From Desulforhopalus sp. (GTDB taxonomy: Bacteria > Desulfobacterota > Desulfobulbia > Desulfobulbales > Desulfocapsaceae): 64,000 bases of DNA. The stretch covers positions 558,001-622,000 of the forward strand of contig JAOTRX010000002.1 in the NCBI GenBank assembly GCA_030247675.1, read 5' to 3'. The translations under genes were made by a program, and so were the position numbers. Positions 17,903 to 27,209 of this stretch are shown here, one piece after another. The number at the start of each line of letters is the position of its first letter. The first letter of the stretch is position 1. The notes under the pieces were generated by a model, which saw only the letters and a list, made by a program, of their open reading frames with translations, did no database searches and was not told where the DNA came from.

Positions 17903-18750
17903 GCGAGTCGCAATCTGCGTGGGGAAGACGGGAAACCCTTTCCTGCCTGATCATACTGGCTGCCCTGCTGGCCCTGTATTTCCCCTTCTTGAAAAAATTG
18001 GCGGTTGACTGGGGAACAAACGACGACTACTCCCATGGGTATTTCATCCCTGTTCTGACCGGATATTTTATATACACATTGCGCGATGAGCTTCGCCGCC
18101 TGGTCATTAAACCGAATACCTACGGTCTGCTTGCTGTCGTTGCCGGGCTCTGCCAATTGATCGTTGCCAAAATCGGCTCCGAGTATTTCCTGCAAAGGAC
18201 CTCGCTGATAATAGTACTCCTCGGGCTGGTGCTCTTTTTCCTCGGATACCAGTATCTGAAGATGCTCTTTCTCCCGGTCGCCTACCTCATCTTTATGGTG
18301 CCTCTGCCGGTAATTATCTGGAACAAGTTGGCTTTCCCCATGCAGCTCTTTGCCTCGGCTATCACCGAAAAGGTTGTTTACCTGCTGGGTATCCCCATCT
18401 ACCGTGAGGGCAATGTCCTTCACCTCGCCCAAACCACCCTTGAGGTTGTCGCCGCCTGTTCTGGACTGAGGTCCCTCGTTACCCTGTTTGCCTTGAGCGG
18501 CGCCTTGGCGATCCTCTCAGCCTTGCCTAAATCAAAAAAGCTTATTCTCTTTTTAGCCGCAGCCCCCATTGCCATCTTTGCCAATATCTGTAGACTGACA
18601 TTTACGGCGATCCTGGCAACGAAGATTGGCTCGGATGCCGCCCAGGGTTTTCTCCATGAGTTTTCCGGGATGGTGGTGTTTTTTCTTGGGTTGGGAATGT
18701 TGGTGGCCGTTAACGCTGTGCTTGGCAAAAAAAGACCTCAAGTGCAGTGA
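17899..18750 (+). CDS. Exosortase
   Basis: A 283-residue polytopic inner-membrane cysteine protease/transpeptidase that processes PEP-CTERM proteins. Several hydrophobic segments are visible, with the family's catalytic set in order: Cys187 in EVVAACSGLRSL, Arg232 in NICRLTF and His253 in FLHEFSGM. The N-terminal WGTNDDYSHGYFIP motif is also present. The protein stands alone without the EpsI domain, which is encoded separately upstream. Which exosortase subclass this is cannot be fixed from sequence inspection. No protein in this window ends with a recognisable PEP-CTERM signal, so the substrate is encoded elsewhere or differs. Confidence 0.9.
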   Translation: MSESQSAWGRRETLSCLIILAALLALYFPFLKKLAVDWGTNDDYSHGYFIPVLTGYFIYTLRDELRRLVIKPNTYGLLAVVAGLCQLIVAKIGSEYFLQRTSLIIVLLGLVLFFLGYQYLKMLFLPVAYLIFMVPLPVIIWNKLAFPMQLFASAITEKVVYLLGIPIYREGNVLHLAQTTLEVVAACSGLRSLVTLFALSGALAILSALPKSKKLILFLAAAPIAIFANICRLTFTAILATKIGSDAAQGFLHEFSGMVVFFLGLGMLVAVNAVLGKKRPQVQ

Positions 18751-18860
18751 AAACCCCGGTCGAAAGTAGCTGTTGCATCTTCTTCGAAACAGCTTCGAGT
18801 TCGTTCGAGAGCAATGGTGGCTTTGCTGCTTCATTATTTAGTCTTAATTAAGTCACTATA

Positions 18861-19484
18861 ATGAAAAAACGTTTTGTTCTTGGCATTTGCGGTGGGTCCG
18901 GGTCTGGAAAAACATATATTGTAAATAAAATTGTACAGCAGCTTCCCCATGGAAGCGTTTCAGTCCTTGATCAAGATTCTTATTACAAGGATCTTTCAGA
19001 TTTACCGGAAAACGTGAGAGAGTTGGTAGACTTTGATTTGCCTGACTCAATAGAGATCGACTTGTTTGCCAGGGATCTTAACAGCCTGGCGACTGGCTAT
19101 CCTATTCAAAAGCCACAGTATGATTTTACCACTCACACAAGAAAGCATAGGACTGTACCAGTCGCATCATCGCCCATAATCATCATTGAAGGTCTTCATG
19201 TCTTGTATCACGAGCAATTGCTCGAAGTTATTGATCACAAAGTCTATCTGGATGTGGATATGGACATTCGTTTTATACGCAGGCTGGTTCGCGATGTAAG
19301 AGAACGTGGCCGCAGCGTAGATGGTGTCGTCCGGCAATATCTAGACTCAGTACGACCGATGGATGTTCGGTATGTCCAACCAAGCAAAGAAAAATCGCAC
19401 ATGACGATTACAGAAGAAAATTTTGATAGCATGTTCTTGGGGCTGATGGAGCTGCTGCTAGGAAAGTTGAAGGTAATCATATGA
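18861..19484 (+). CDS. Uridine kinase-like P-loop kinase
   Basis: A 207-residue protein of the uridine/phosphoribulokinase family. It has the Walker A GGSGSGKT (residues 11-18), the DQDSYYKDL segment, DFDLPDSIEIDL (compare DFDHPDAFD of Udk), YDFTTHTRK and the IIIEGLHVLY strand. It probably phosphorylates uridine or a related nucleoside. Its presence in a glycan locus, sharing an ATGA overlap with the secreted DUF4091 gene, is odd for a salvage enzyme. It could raise the UMP/UTP pool for UDP-sugars, or act on another small molecule; both ideas are speculative. Confidence 0.75.
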   Translation: MKKRFVLGICGGSGSGKTYIVNKIVQQLPHGSVSVLDQDSYYKDLSDLPENVRELVDFDLPDSIEIDLFARDLNSLATGYPIQKPQYDFTTHTRKHRTVPVASSPIIIIEGLHVLYHEQLLEVIDHKVYLDVDMDIRFIRRLVRDVRERGRSVDGVVRQYLDSVRPMDVRYVQPSKEKSHMTITEENFDSMFLGLMELLLGKLKVII

Positions 19485-22396
19485 CCAAATCCAGCCGTTT
19501 TGTATTCCCCATATTGCTTGCAGCATTTTTCTTAGTATGCGTTTTGAGAAATTCATACTGCTGGCCGATAGATTCGAATATGAAGGAGAAGACCGCTTCT
19601 AATAGGTCAATAATTCAGAAAAGTTTGAAAGTCCAAGCCTGGAAAGGCAAGGGCGGCGGTGGAGCAACCAGTGAATTTGAAAAATTAACATCTGACCAGG
19701 TTTTGTTTGCTGAAAGCACTGAAGATGATTCGCAAACTGTTATCGTGACCGACAAAATTGATTTTCAGCTCCGATCGCAACACTACTATGCCCTCAAGGT
19801 CGAAGTTCTTTCCAGCTCTGTTGAAAACTATTTTGACTTTATTACTGCCTTACGCCTTGGCAGTAATAAAGATGTTCATCAGCAGTACACAGGAGGGACA
19901 GAAAATTGGGAAACACTGACACTGCTCATTAATCCGTTGGAGGATGAAACTCCGAAATACATAGCGCTTAGATTGAATGGAAAGGGGAAGATCTACGCAA
20001 AACCCTTCTATTTAACTGAATTAACGAAAGAGGAGTTTGAACAGAGTAAGGGATTGTTGGCCGATCAAATTAAAAATCGCGGCTCAAAACGTTTGGAGAA
20101 GGTCTTCTTACCGTATGTGCCCTCCCTGCCTCTGCCGGAAGACGATGCACCTCTCCAGTTCAGGATTTGGGGGATGCAGGAGGATCAGTTCCCTCCTCCG
20201 CCAATTGGCTGGCGGCAGGTACCGATGGAGCGAGCGGAAATCGAACATTCGTTGGTTCCCCGCCTTAAAGACACAGGCTATCTTCTTTACACAAGACCAG
20301 CTGTAACTCCGGTCTATCTCGAGTCGGTACCCAAAGAAAAGGAGTTGATAACCAACCTCAATGTTCAGGCTACGCCAGGGGAATACGAACCGGTGACATT
20401 TTCGGTTTATGCCGCCAAGGACTTAGAAGGGATTCGGGTTAGCATAACTGATCTCAAGTCAGCTGATGGCGAGGTCATTGATAAAAAAAACGTTGATATC
20501 CGAACGGTAAATTTTATCCGCAAAATCAAAAATAAAGAAAAGAAAACCTATTATATGATGCCACTTACTCTCGGTAAGGGGCCGGATTGGATAGGCGAAA
20601 AAACCTCACGCCGATATTGGCTGACTGTCTATGTGCCACCGACCGCAAGAGCGGCATCATATCGTGGAGCAATTCATTTTGAAGGAAAGAATTTCCAAAA
20701 GGCAACAATACCGGTTGCAATGGATGTCATGCCTTTCACTCTCCTTGACCCTCCTGTCGTTCGTTTTATGTGGAGTGCACCCAGTGCCATTACTGAGGCA
20801 AACGAGCTCAAGATGTACCAGGACCTTGCCGAGCATGGGATGACGTCTATGTTGATCCACGGTGAAGTGAAAACAAGAGATCAACATGTAGGCCCTGAAG
20901 ATATTGATCATATTATCAAGAATATTGAGAAGCATCTCGGGTATTATCACAGAGTGGGTTTTAGGGACAATCCAATCGGCGGAATTACTGGTCACCAGAT
21001 TACCCATTACTGGGACAAGGACATTAAATGGTTCAAGTATTGGCCTATCACTCGGGAGTTGGATGACGAATTTCTAGAAACATATAGAAAGGTATATATT
21101 GATAACCAATCAAGCAGTAAATGGCCGGAATTTTATCATTATATTGCTGATGAGCCTGGGGGCATGAGGCCCGAAAACATTGACCCGACGGCGCATTATC
21201 TTGAAATCTTCAAAAAAAAATATCCTGCTCTTAAAACCTTTGTCACTATTGGAGGAGGACTGAAACGTGGTTATGACGAGGTCGGTAAGCTCACCCCAAA
21301 CCTTGATGTAACCTGCACAAATTATTTCACCAAGGAGGTTGTAGGTAGGATCGAAAAGTATAAATCTGACTACTGGGTTTATAATGGTGCGTCACTCAAT
21401 GAACAGCCCATTAAAGAGAGATTTTTTTATGGTTGGTACTTCTGGAAGACTGGCGCAAAAGGTGGTGGGCAGTGGGTCTATAGCTGGCGAGGAAACCCGT
21501 TTTCTCAACCGTTCAGGGATGAGCGACAGGACTACGCACTTGAAACAAAAACAGGATTTTTACCGACAGTCGGTTTGGAAATGATTCGCGAAGGAATCGA
21601 CGACTATAGGTATATTTATACTCTTTCTTCCCTGCTTATTTTTACGGAAAAAACAAAAAATAGCATTGTATTTCAGAAAGTTAAGAAAAAACAAGATGAA
21701 ACAGTCGAAAAAATCAACCTGAATTTTCTACGTGGTACAGATGTGCCAGAGAGCAATTCCGTAGGTGTTTCTCCTGAAGAACTTGTGATGTTCAGAAATG
21801 AAACGATCAATTCAATTCTTACGTTGATCAATGAACAAAAGAGCGCGTTGTCTGAAATTCGAAAAATGAATAGTGCCCAACAGTTAGATATTTTAAGAAA
21901 ACTTTCTGAAAGAGATTGGTTTCTTCCACCTAAATCCCAAAAAAATTCACCAGATTTGCTGGAAAATATCCGATGGGGGGGGGCTTTAAGTGAATGGAAA
22001 CCGCAGTTTTGGAAAGGGAGTGGAAAAAGTGAATACAACGAGAAGAACTACCAACAAAGAAAGGTTTTCAAGTTAATTATTACCAGCGATGGTAAAGACG
22101 ACAATGGGGCTATCTTTTTAAGTAAACCGAATATTATACTCAAGGGAAGAACTAAGTATCGGCTCTCTGCCTGGCTGAAAACAGATGAGGTGTCTCGCAA
22201 CGCTATGCTTTATGCAGCGGTCCGAAATGGGGGGGTAGCAGATGTTATGAGTGAAAAAATGAGCGGGACATCAGATTGGAAGTATGTGTGGCTTGAATTT
22301 GAACCGGATGAAGATTGCCGGGCAGAATACTTTGCTATGCGTCTCTGGGGAAGTGGGGTTGTATATGTCGATAGAATCATGTTGCAGGAAATTTAA
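19481..22396 (+). CDS. Large secreted DUF4091-containing protein with putative carbohydrate-binding end domains
   Basis: A 971-residue protein starting with a signal peptide (about residues 1-28). After an N-terminal beta-rich region comes a central region resembling a glycoside hydrolase-like TIM barrel (MWSAPSAITEANEL, IADEPGG). The DUF4091 signature is at about residues 646-715, with WVYSWRGNPFSQP and GLEMIREGIDDYRYIYTL. The C-terminal 120 residues look like a jelly-roll carbohydrate-binding domain (RLSAWLKTDEV, SDWKYVWLEFEP). It may trim or bind the glycan in the periplasm or outside. Catalytic residues cannot be assigned. It contains a run of nine G residues (21975-21983) and a run of seven (22229-22235). 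Confidence 0.75.
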   Translation: MTKSSRFVFPILLAAFFLVCVLRNSYCWPIDSNMKEKTASNRSIIQKSLKVQAWKGKGGGGATSEFEKLTSDQVLFAESTEDDSQTVIVTDKIDFQLRSQHYYALKVEVLSSSVENYFDFITALRLGSNKDVHQQYTGGTENWETLTLLINPLEDETPKYIALRLNGKGKIYAKPFYLTELTKEEFEQSKGLLADQIKNRGSKRLEKVFLPYVPSLPLPEDDAPLQFRIWGMQEDQFPPPPIGWRQVPMERAEIEHSLVPRLKDTGYLLYTRPAVTPVYLESVPKEKELITNLNVQATPGEYEPVTFSVYAAKDLEGIRVSITDLKSADGEVIDKKNVDIRTVNFIRKIKNKEKKTYYMMPLTLGKGPDWIGEKTSRRYWLTVYVPPTARAASYRGAIHFEGKNFQKATIPVAMDVMPFTLLDPPVVRFMWSAPSAITEANELKMYQDLAEHGMTSMLIHGEVKTRDQHVGPEDIDHIIKNIEKHLGYYHRVGFRDNPIGGITGHQITHYWDKDIKWFKYWPITRELDDEFLETYRKVYIDNQSSSKWPEFYHYIADEPGGMRPENIDPTAHYLEIFKKKYPALKTFVTIGGGLKRGYDEVGKLTPNLDVTCTNYFTKEVVGRIEKYKSDYWVYNGASLNEQPIKERFFYGWYFWKTGAKGGGQWVYSWRGNPFSQPFRDERQDYALETKTGFLPTVGLEMIREGIDDYRYIYTLSSLLIFTEKTKNSIVFQKVKKKQDETVEKINLNFLRGTDVPESNSVGVSPEELVMFRNETINSILTLINEQKSALSEIRKMNSAQQLDILRKLSERDWFLPPKSQKNSPDLLENIRWGGALSEWKPQFWKGSGKSEYNEKNYQQRKVFKLIITSDGKDDNGAIFLSKPNIILKGRTKYRLSAWLKTDEVSRNAMLYAAVRNGGVADVMSEKMSGTSDWKYVWLEFEPDEDCRAEYFAMRLWGSGVVYVDRIMLQEI
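21975..21983 (+). repeat. Poly-G tract (G9) within a coding sequence
   Basis: Nine consecutive G residues inside the DUF4091 gene, encoding part of RWGGA. A run of seven lies at 22229-22235. Slipped-strand mispairing at such tracts can switch a frame on or off, here leaving or losing the C-terminal carbohydrate-binding domain. The frame is intact as read. Confidence 0.6.
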
Positions 22397-22451
22397 GGTT
22401 ATTAAACTGTATGTTGTACTAGCAAGTTAAGTTAAGATTTAGGATGAAACA

Positions 22452-23363
22452 GTGGATAATAAAAGTTCCTACCAAATAATTAGCATGCCAAAGGTGACTG
22501 TTGTAACACCATCTTTCAATCAAGGGCATTTTATTGAGGACACTATCTTAAGCATAAAAAATCAAAATTATCCCAACATCGAACATCTTATCATTGATGG
22601 TGGGTCAAACGACGACACGCTAAATGTGATTAAAAAATATGAAAAGACATATAACATGCGGTGGATATCAGAGCCAGATGAAGGCCAGTCAAACGCTATT
22701 AACAAAGGAATTAGGATGGCTGATGGCCAAATTATCGGATGGCTAAATTCTGATGATGTTTATTTTAGTTCGGAAACGATATCGTATGTAGTACAACAGT
22801 TTGCAAACTATGAGAATGCACGAGTGATATTTGGTGATGATGTGCTGATTGATAAGAATAAAAATTTTTTGTTTAAAAGGACAATGAGAGATTTTGATTA
22901 TCAAATAATGCTCAAGAAAAATATTATTTCTCAACCAGCAACCTTTTTTCTAAAAGAAGTAGTTGTAGACAATTTATTGGATGAAAAGTTGCATTTTGCA
23001 ATGGATTATGAGCTCTGGCTTAGGTTGTACAATCGAGGATATAAGTTCATTTATGTGAACAAAATATTAGCAAGCAACAGAATTCACGGGCAAAGAAAGA
23101 TGATAGTTGGGAAATCTGAGGCTGAATTGGAGGTAAAAAGAATTCTTGAAAATATTCAAGCTATAAAGTCGAGAAATAACACAATCACTGGCAAAATAAT
23201 AAATAAAATTAACCATTTATTTTGCCGTTTGCTAGGCGTTAAAGCCTTGTGTCTGCTCAAGTTTAGCGATGATTCAATAACTGGTATGAAGCCTGAAAAG
23301 TTGAATGTGCTGTTACGTGAACAATTATTTATGACGAGCTATAGAAAAATTTTAAAAGACTAA
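22452..23363 (+). CDS. Family 2 glycosyltransferase
   Basis: A 303-residue GT-A fold glycosyltransferase. The N-terminal VTVVTPSFNQGHFIEDTILS strand, the NIEHLIIDGGSNDDT segment and the DSDDV-type divalent-metal site (WLNSDDVY, about residue 100) are visible. The start is GTG 22452, with TAGGA at 22439-22443 upstream; an ATG 33 bases in (MPKVTVVTPSF) lacks a ribosome binding site. The gene is markedly AT-rich and opens a run of low-GC genes, suggesting acquisition. It probably adds one sugar to the lipid-linked repeat unit. Donor and acceptor are unknown. Confidence 0.85.
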   Translation: MDNKSSYQIISMPKVTVVTPSFNQGHFIEDTILSIKNQNYPNIEHLIIDGGSNDDTLNVIKKYEKTYNMRWISEPDEGQSNAINKGIRMADGQIIGWLNSDDVYFSSETISYVVQQFANYENARVIFGDDVLIDKNKNFLFKRTMRDFDYQIMLKKNIISQPATFFLKEVVVDNLLDEKLHFAMDYELWLRLYNRGYKFIYVNKILASNRIHGQRKMIVGKSEAELEVKRILENIQAIKSRNNTITGKIINKINHLFCRLLGVKALCLLKFSDDSITGMKPEKLNVLLREQLFMTSYRKILKD

Positions 23364-23394
23364 CTATTCTTAATTCCATCAAATACTTCATCTA

Positions 23395-24579
23395 ATGTAT
23401 GCTTATTTGTTTCTTATATTCCTTATACCATATCAAACACATTCAATATTTTCATCCAACATTTTGGGGCTGTCAGTTATTAAATTGGTTGGAATCTGTG
23501 CATTGATTGCTGCTTTTTTTTATGAACAACCCAATGGAGAAAAAATAAAACTGTTCGCGTCTCCAATTGCTAAGTCATTTGGCTTATATTGCCTAATGGC
23601 GTTTATTGACTGGCTTGGAAAAGGAGGCGGAGTAGTTGGGCCAGCACATCAATCTTTCCTTTCATTTTTCCTGTTTTTCTATGCGACAATGAAACTGGTG
23701 AATACTAGGGAGAAAATTGATCAGGTTATTTGGGCGCTAGTGGTTAGCATGTTTCTCGGCTCGATATATATAATCAAAGAATATTTGACTTACAGGGAAG
23801 TAATGGGAGCAGGATTTAGAACGTTTGGTGCAACATTTGGAGATCCAAATTACTATGCTCTCTCTGCAATTCTTGTTGTTCCATTTATCTATTACTTATT
23901 TAAATTAATAGGAGGAAAACTTCTAAAGGCAGCACTTGTTGTTATGATGATTATATTTTTTATCGGTCTTCTTGTTACCCAATCACGAGGGGCACTTGTT
24001 GGCTTATTGATGATGTTGTTTGTTGGTTCAATTATTTCAAATAGAAAAATTAAAACGCTTGTGGTTGTCTCAATTATTGTTTGTATAGGCATTTTCGCTA
24101 TGCCGGATAATTTAAAAAAAAGAATCACGGAAACTAAAGTTTCAGAAGAAAAGGCGGTAAGCGGCGATGAAGCATCTACAACCAGACGTTGGCATCTGTT
24201 TCTTGCTGGAATAGAAATGATTAAGGACAAACCATTAACAGGTGTTGGCCTTGGAAAATTCAAAGATAATTCTATGGATTATTATCCAAAACTAGGGCAC
24301 CCTGGAATAGCTCACAGTACTTATATTGAAATTATGGCAGAAATGGGGGTACCTTCAATACTTTTCTTTTTATCTGTCCTTGTATTTACCTTTCGAGAAT
24401 TATTCTTTTTAAGAAAAATTTATAACCTAGATGAAAGGGGATTTTTTCTAGCTAATACATTAATTGTCACGTTAACAGGATTTTTATTTTCCTGTGCTTT
24501 TTTAAGCGGAGAATACACTAAAATATTTTGGATTCTTATTTTCCTGACAATTCGAATGACAGAGAGTCAACAAAATTAG
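23395..24579 (+). CDS. O-antigen ligase/Wzy-type polymerase membrane protein
   Basis: A 394-residue protein with about ten hydrophobic helices and the Wzy_C/ligase-family pattern: the conserved LVTQSRGALVGLLMML segment, a periplasmic loop containing ARWHLFLAGIEMIKDKPLTG-like sequence (TTRRWHLFLAGIEMIKDKPL), and AHSTYIEIMAEMGVPS. Such proteins polymerise or ligate undecaprenyl-linked oligosaccharides. With a Wzx-like flippase two genes downstream, the polymerase role is favoured. It is in the AT-rich island. Confidence 0.82.
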   Translation: MYAYLFLIFLIPYQTHSIFSSNILGLSVIKLVGICALIAAFFYEQPNGEKIKLFASPIAKSFGLYCLMAFIDWLGKGGGVVGPAHQSFLSFFLFFYATMKLVNTREKIDQVIWALVVSMFLGSIYIIKEYLTYREVMGAGFRTFGATFGDPNYYALSAILVVPFIYYLFKLIGGKLLKAALVVMMIIFFIGLLVTQSRGALVGLLMMLFVGSIISNRKIKTLVVVSIIVCIGIFAMPDNLKKRITETKVSEEKAVSGDEASTTRRWHLFLAGIEMIKDKPLTGVGLGKFKDNSMDYYPKLGHPGIAHSTYIEIMAEMGVPSILFFLSVLVFTFRELFFLRKIYNLDERGFFLANTLIVTLTGFLFSCAFLSGEYTKIFWILIFLTIRMTESQQN

Positions 24580-24603
24580 TCAACCCTTTTTGAGGTTGGT
24601 TGT

Positions 24604-25647
24604 TTGAAAAATAATTCTAATATGAAACCTATAAAAGTACTTGCGACCAACTCAAAAAACAATTGTTCTTACTGGAAGGAAAATGTTTGCTTATATGAAG
24701 AATACCTGAAAGATCTTTCCCCGAGGTGGCGAACAAAAAAAGCTGATTCAATATTGTTTAATATAAAATGGGCGATTAAACTTTTTCGAAAGAGTAGAGA
24801 ATATGATGTAATTGTAACAAATGCAGAAAAATGTTTTTTATTGTTTTCGATATTTCAGTTGGTCTTCAGAAGAAATCCCAAACATCACATTTTGTTGTTC
24901 GCATTATGGAATATTTCGGACAAGGGATTTAGGAAATACATTCAATTATTCAAGTATAAGATTATTTTGAAAGCAATTTCAAAAGTAATTGTTTTTAGTT
25001 ATAAACAACAAGCTCTCCATGCTAATGCATTCAATGAATCCCAAAATAAGTTTCCTGTTGTTTATTACCATTTAACTCTGCCATTTTATCCATCAGAGTT
25101 GTGTACTGGTGACTATTTATTTTCTGGCGGTGATACGGGAAGAGACTACAAAACGCTGATAGAAGCTGTTCGGGGACTTTCTTGTAAGGTTGTCATTGCT
25201 GCACTGCAACGATATCATTTTGACGGCATTGATATCCCTGGCAATGTAATTATAACTACGGTTAACTCCGAAGAGTTTATTAGATTACTAGCAGGGTGCA
25301 AGGCAATGATTTTGCCACTATTTGGAAGAAAACTACAAGCGGGAGGACAACAAACTTTTTTAAACGCAATGGCTCTGGGTAAGACAGTAATTGTGGCAGA
25401 TGATAACGGTGCGGATGAATATATAAATAATGGAGTTGATGGAATAATTATTCAACCTGAGAATGTGAGTGAAATGAGGGTAGCGATTAGTTCAGTAATG
25501 AATAATTTTGAATTCTGTAAAACGATTGGAATAAATGCAAAAATAAAAGCACAGATGTATCCGGTTGATAGGTTCTCAAGAGATGTCTACTCAATATCAC
25601 GTGATTTAATTCTCGATTCTGATAATAAACAGGACTTTTGTAATTAA
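24604..25647 (+). CDS. Glycosyltransferase (GT1/GT4-type fold)
   Basis: A 347-residue protein with a C-terminal GT-B Rossmann half: YLFSGGDTGRDYKTLIEA, then LAGCKAMILPLFGRKLQAGG, TFLNAMALGKTVIVADDNGA and a glycine-rich VDGIIIQPENV. This pattern is typical of GT4-like sugar transferases. The start at 24604 is a TTG with GAGG at about 24591; an ATG at 24622 is possible. Its C-terminal half is clearly related to that of the glycosyltransferase at 27.2 kb, so the two are paralogs flanking the flippase gene. The sugar is unknown. Confidence 0.75.
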   Translation: MKNNSNMKPIKVLATNSKNNCSYWKENVCLYEEYLKDLSPRWRTKKADSILFNIKWAIKLFRKSREYDVIVTNAEKCFLLFSIFQLVFRRNPKHHILLFALWNISDKGFRKYIQLFKYKIILKAISKVIVFSYKQQALHANAFNESQNKFPVVYYHLTLPFYPSELCTGDYLFSGGDTGRDYKTLIEAVRGLSCKVVIAALQRYHFDGIDIPGNVIITTVNSEEFIRLLAGCKAMILPLFGRKLQAGGQQTFLNAMALGKTVIVADDNGADEYINNGVDGIIIQPENVSEMRVAISSVMNNFEFCKTIGINAKIKAQMYPVDRFSRDVYSISRDLILDSDNKQDFCN

Positions 25648-25703
25648 TCTCTTTTAAATTGCTTAATTGTTTGTTGAAAACCCGATAGAATTTTACTCAA
25701 GAC

Positions 25704-27182
25704 ATGAATACAAAAGCTCAAATAATTGAAATAAAGCAAAAGGCAGTTAAGAATATTTCATATAACTTTATAGGCAAAACAGTTGGTTCTATTGTTCAGG
25801 CATTTGGCAACATAGTTTTAACACGTTTACTCACTGCGAGCGATTTTGGAATATTTAGTTTTGCTAATATTATAAGCAATTTGCTTTTAAGCTTCAATGA
25901 TTTTGGGGTAAATTCTGCGCTAATTCAAAAAAAGACATTGAATAATAAAGAGTTATCTACTGCACTATTTATCAAACTCGGTTTGGGCCTTTTAATATCA
26001 GGAACAGCATTTTTTTTGGCACCATTCTCTGTTTTTCTTATGAATAACGAAGCTATAATAAATGTAATCAAGATCAGTTCCATTAGTTTTATAATATCTG
26101 CGTTCTGGCTTCTGCCAAATGTGCTATTAGTAAGAAATGTCGAATTCAAGACGATTAATAAAATCAACACTATTTCAACGATAATTACTACTGTTATCAC
26201 AGTAATATTGGCTTTTTGCGGTTTTGGTTATTGGAGTTTAGTTTTAGCAACTATTATTAATAACATTTTAAACATTATTTTATATAATTTCGCAAAGCCA
26301 ATACCAATTATATTCACATTCGAAAAGAACTTTGCTTCTTATATTTATTCCTTTGGGGGCAGTGTTTTTTTTTCAAAGGTTTTAATACAGGTTTTAGTTA
26401 GTTCTGATAATTTTGTCGTTGGATATGTCCTTGGATCAGCAAGTCTAGGTTTCTACTCATTAGCATTTAATTGGTCGTCAATACTATGTGGACTTGCTTA
26501 TTCTACAATACAAACCGTAGTGTTTCCTCTTTTCTCGAGAATTAATAATGATATTGTTCTTATAAGGCAGGGATATTTGAAAGTCCTAAAATATTGTGCA
26601 TTTATTGGTGCAGTGGCTTATGTAACCTTATTTGTCATATCTAGAGATTTCATAGTTGTAATTCTTGGATCGGGTACTGAGAAATGGATTGAATCACTTT
26701 CGGTTTTAAGAATATTTTGTCTATATGGTTTATTAAGAATGATTCAAGAAGGATTTGTTACCACTTGTATGGCAATGGGTAAACCCAATATAGTATTAAG
26801 GGCAAATATTGCAGCAGTAATATTACAAATCGCATTAATTTATCCAGCAATAAATCTTTATGGACTCAAAGGTGTCGCAATATCAGTCACTTTAGCTTGC
26901 TTGGTACAATATTGCGTCTACCTTAATACTATTTTAAAAGATTTAATTTTATCATTTAAAAATCTAATTATGACTCTGTTGCCTGTAATAGCGGTTTTGC
27001 CAATAATCTCCATAATATATTTTGATAAATTTTTGAATGTTAGCATTTTCACTTTTTTTTCAAAATTATTTATATCGCCTCTTTTGTGTATACTTGTTCA
27101 CGGTATAGCTACAAAATGGGAATTAGAAAGAGAAATATATTTGATAATTTCAAATAGAAAAATATTCAGTGAAAATTCATAA
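25704..27182 (+). CDS. Wzx-type polysaccharide flippase
   Basis: A 492-residue polytopic protein of the MOP superfamily with twelve or more hydrophobic helices. The N-terminal ISYNFIGKTVGSIVQAFGNI and LTRLLTASDFGIFSFANIIS match the polysaccharide biosynthesis (RfbX/Wzx) family. It translocates undecaprenyl-linked repeat units across the inner membrane. It lies between two related glycosyltransferase genes, and the Wzy-like gene is two genes upstream. GC content is very low, in keeping with the other genes of this island. Confidence 0.85.
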   Translation: MNTKAQIIEIKQKAVKNISYNFIGKTVGSIVQAFGNIVLTRLLTASDFGIFSFANIISNLLLSFNDFGVNSALIQKKTLNNKELSTALFIKLGLGLLISGTAFFLAPFSVFLMNNEAIINVIKISSISFIISAFWLLPNVLLVRNVEFKTINKINTISTIITTVITVILAFCGFGYWSLVLATIINNILNIILYNFAKPIPIIFTFEKNFASYIYSFGGSVFFSKVLIQVLVSSDNFVVGYVLGSASLGFYSLAFNWSSILCGLAYSTIQTVVFPLFSRINNDIVLIRQGYLKVLKYCAFIGAVAYVTLFVISRDFIVVILGSGTEKWIESLSVLRIFCLYGLLRMIQEGFVTTCMAMGKPNIVLRANIAAVILQIALIYPAINLYGLKGVAISVTLACLVQYCVYLNTILKDLILSFKNLIMTLLPVIAVLPIISIIYFDKFLNVSIFTFFSKLFISPLLCILVHGIATKWELEREIYLIISNRKIFSENS

Positions 27183-27209
27183 AAATTTAATTGTTCCCTT
27201 GTTATTTCT

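Noticed and set aside
18751..18860. Hairpin-like TTCGAG repeats after the exosortase gene as a terminator
   Set aside because: The stems are short and no T-run follows.
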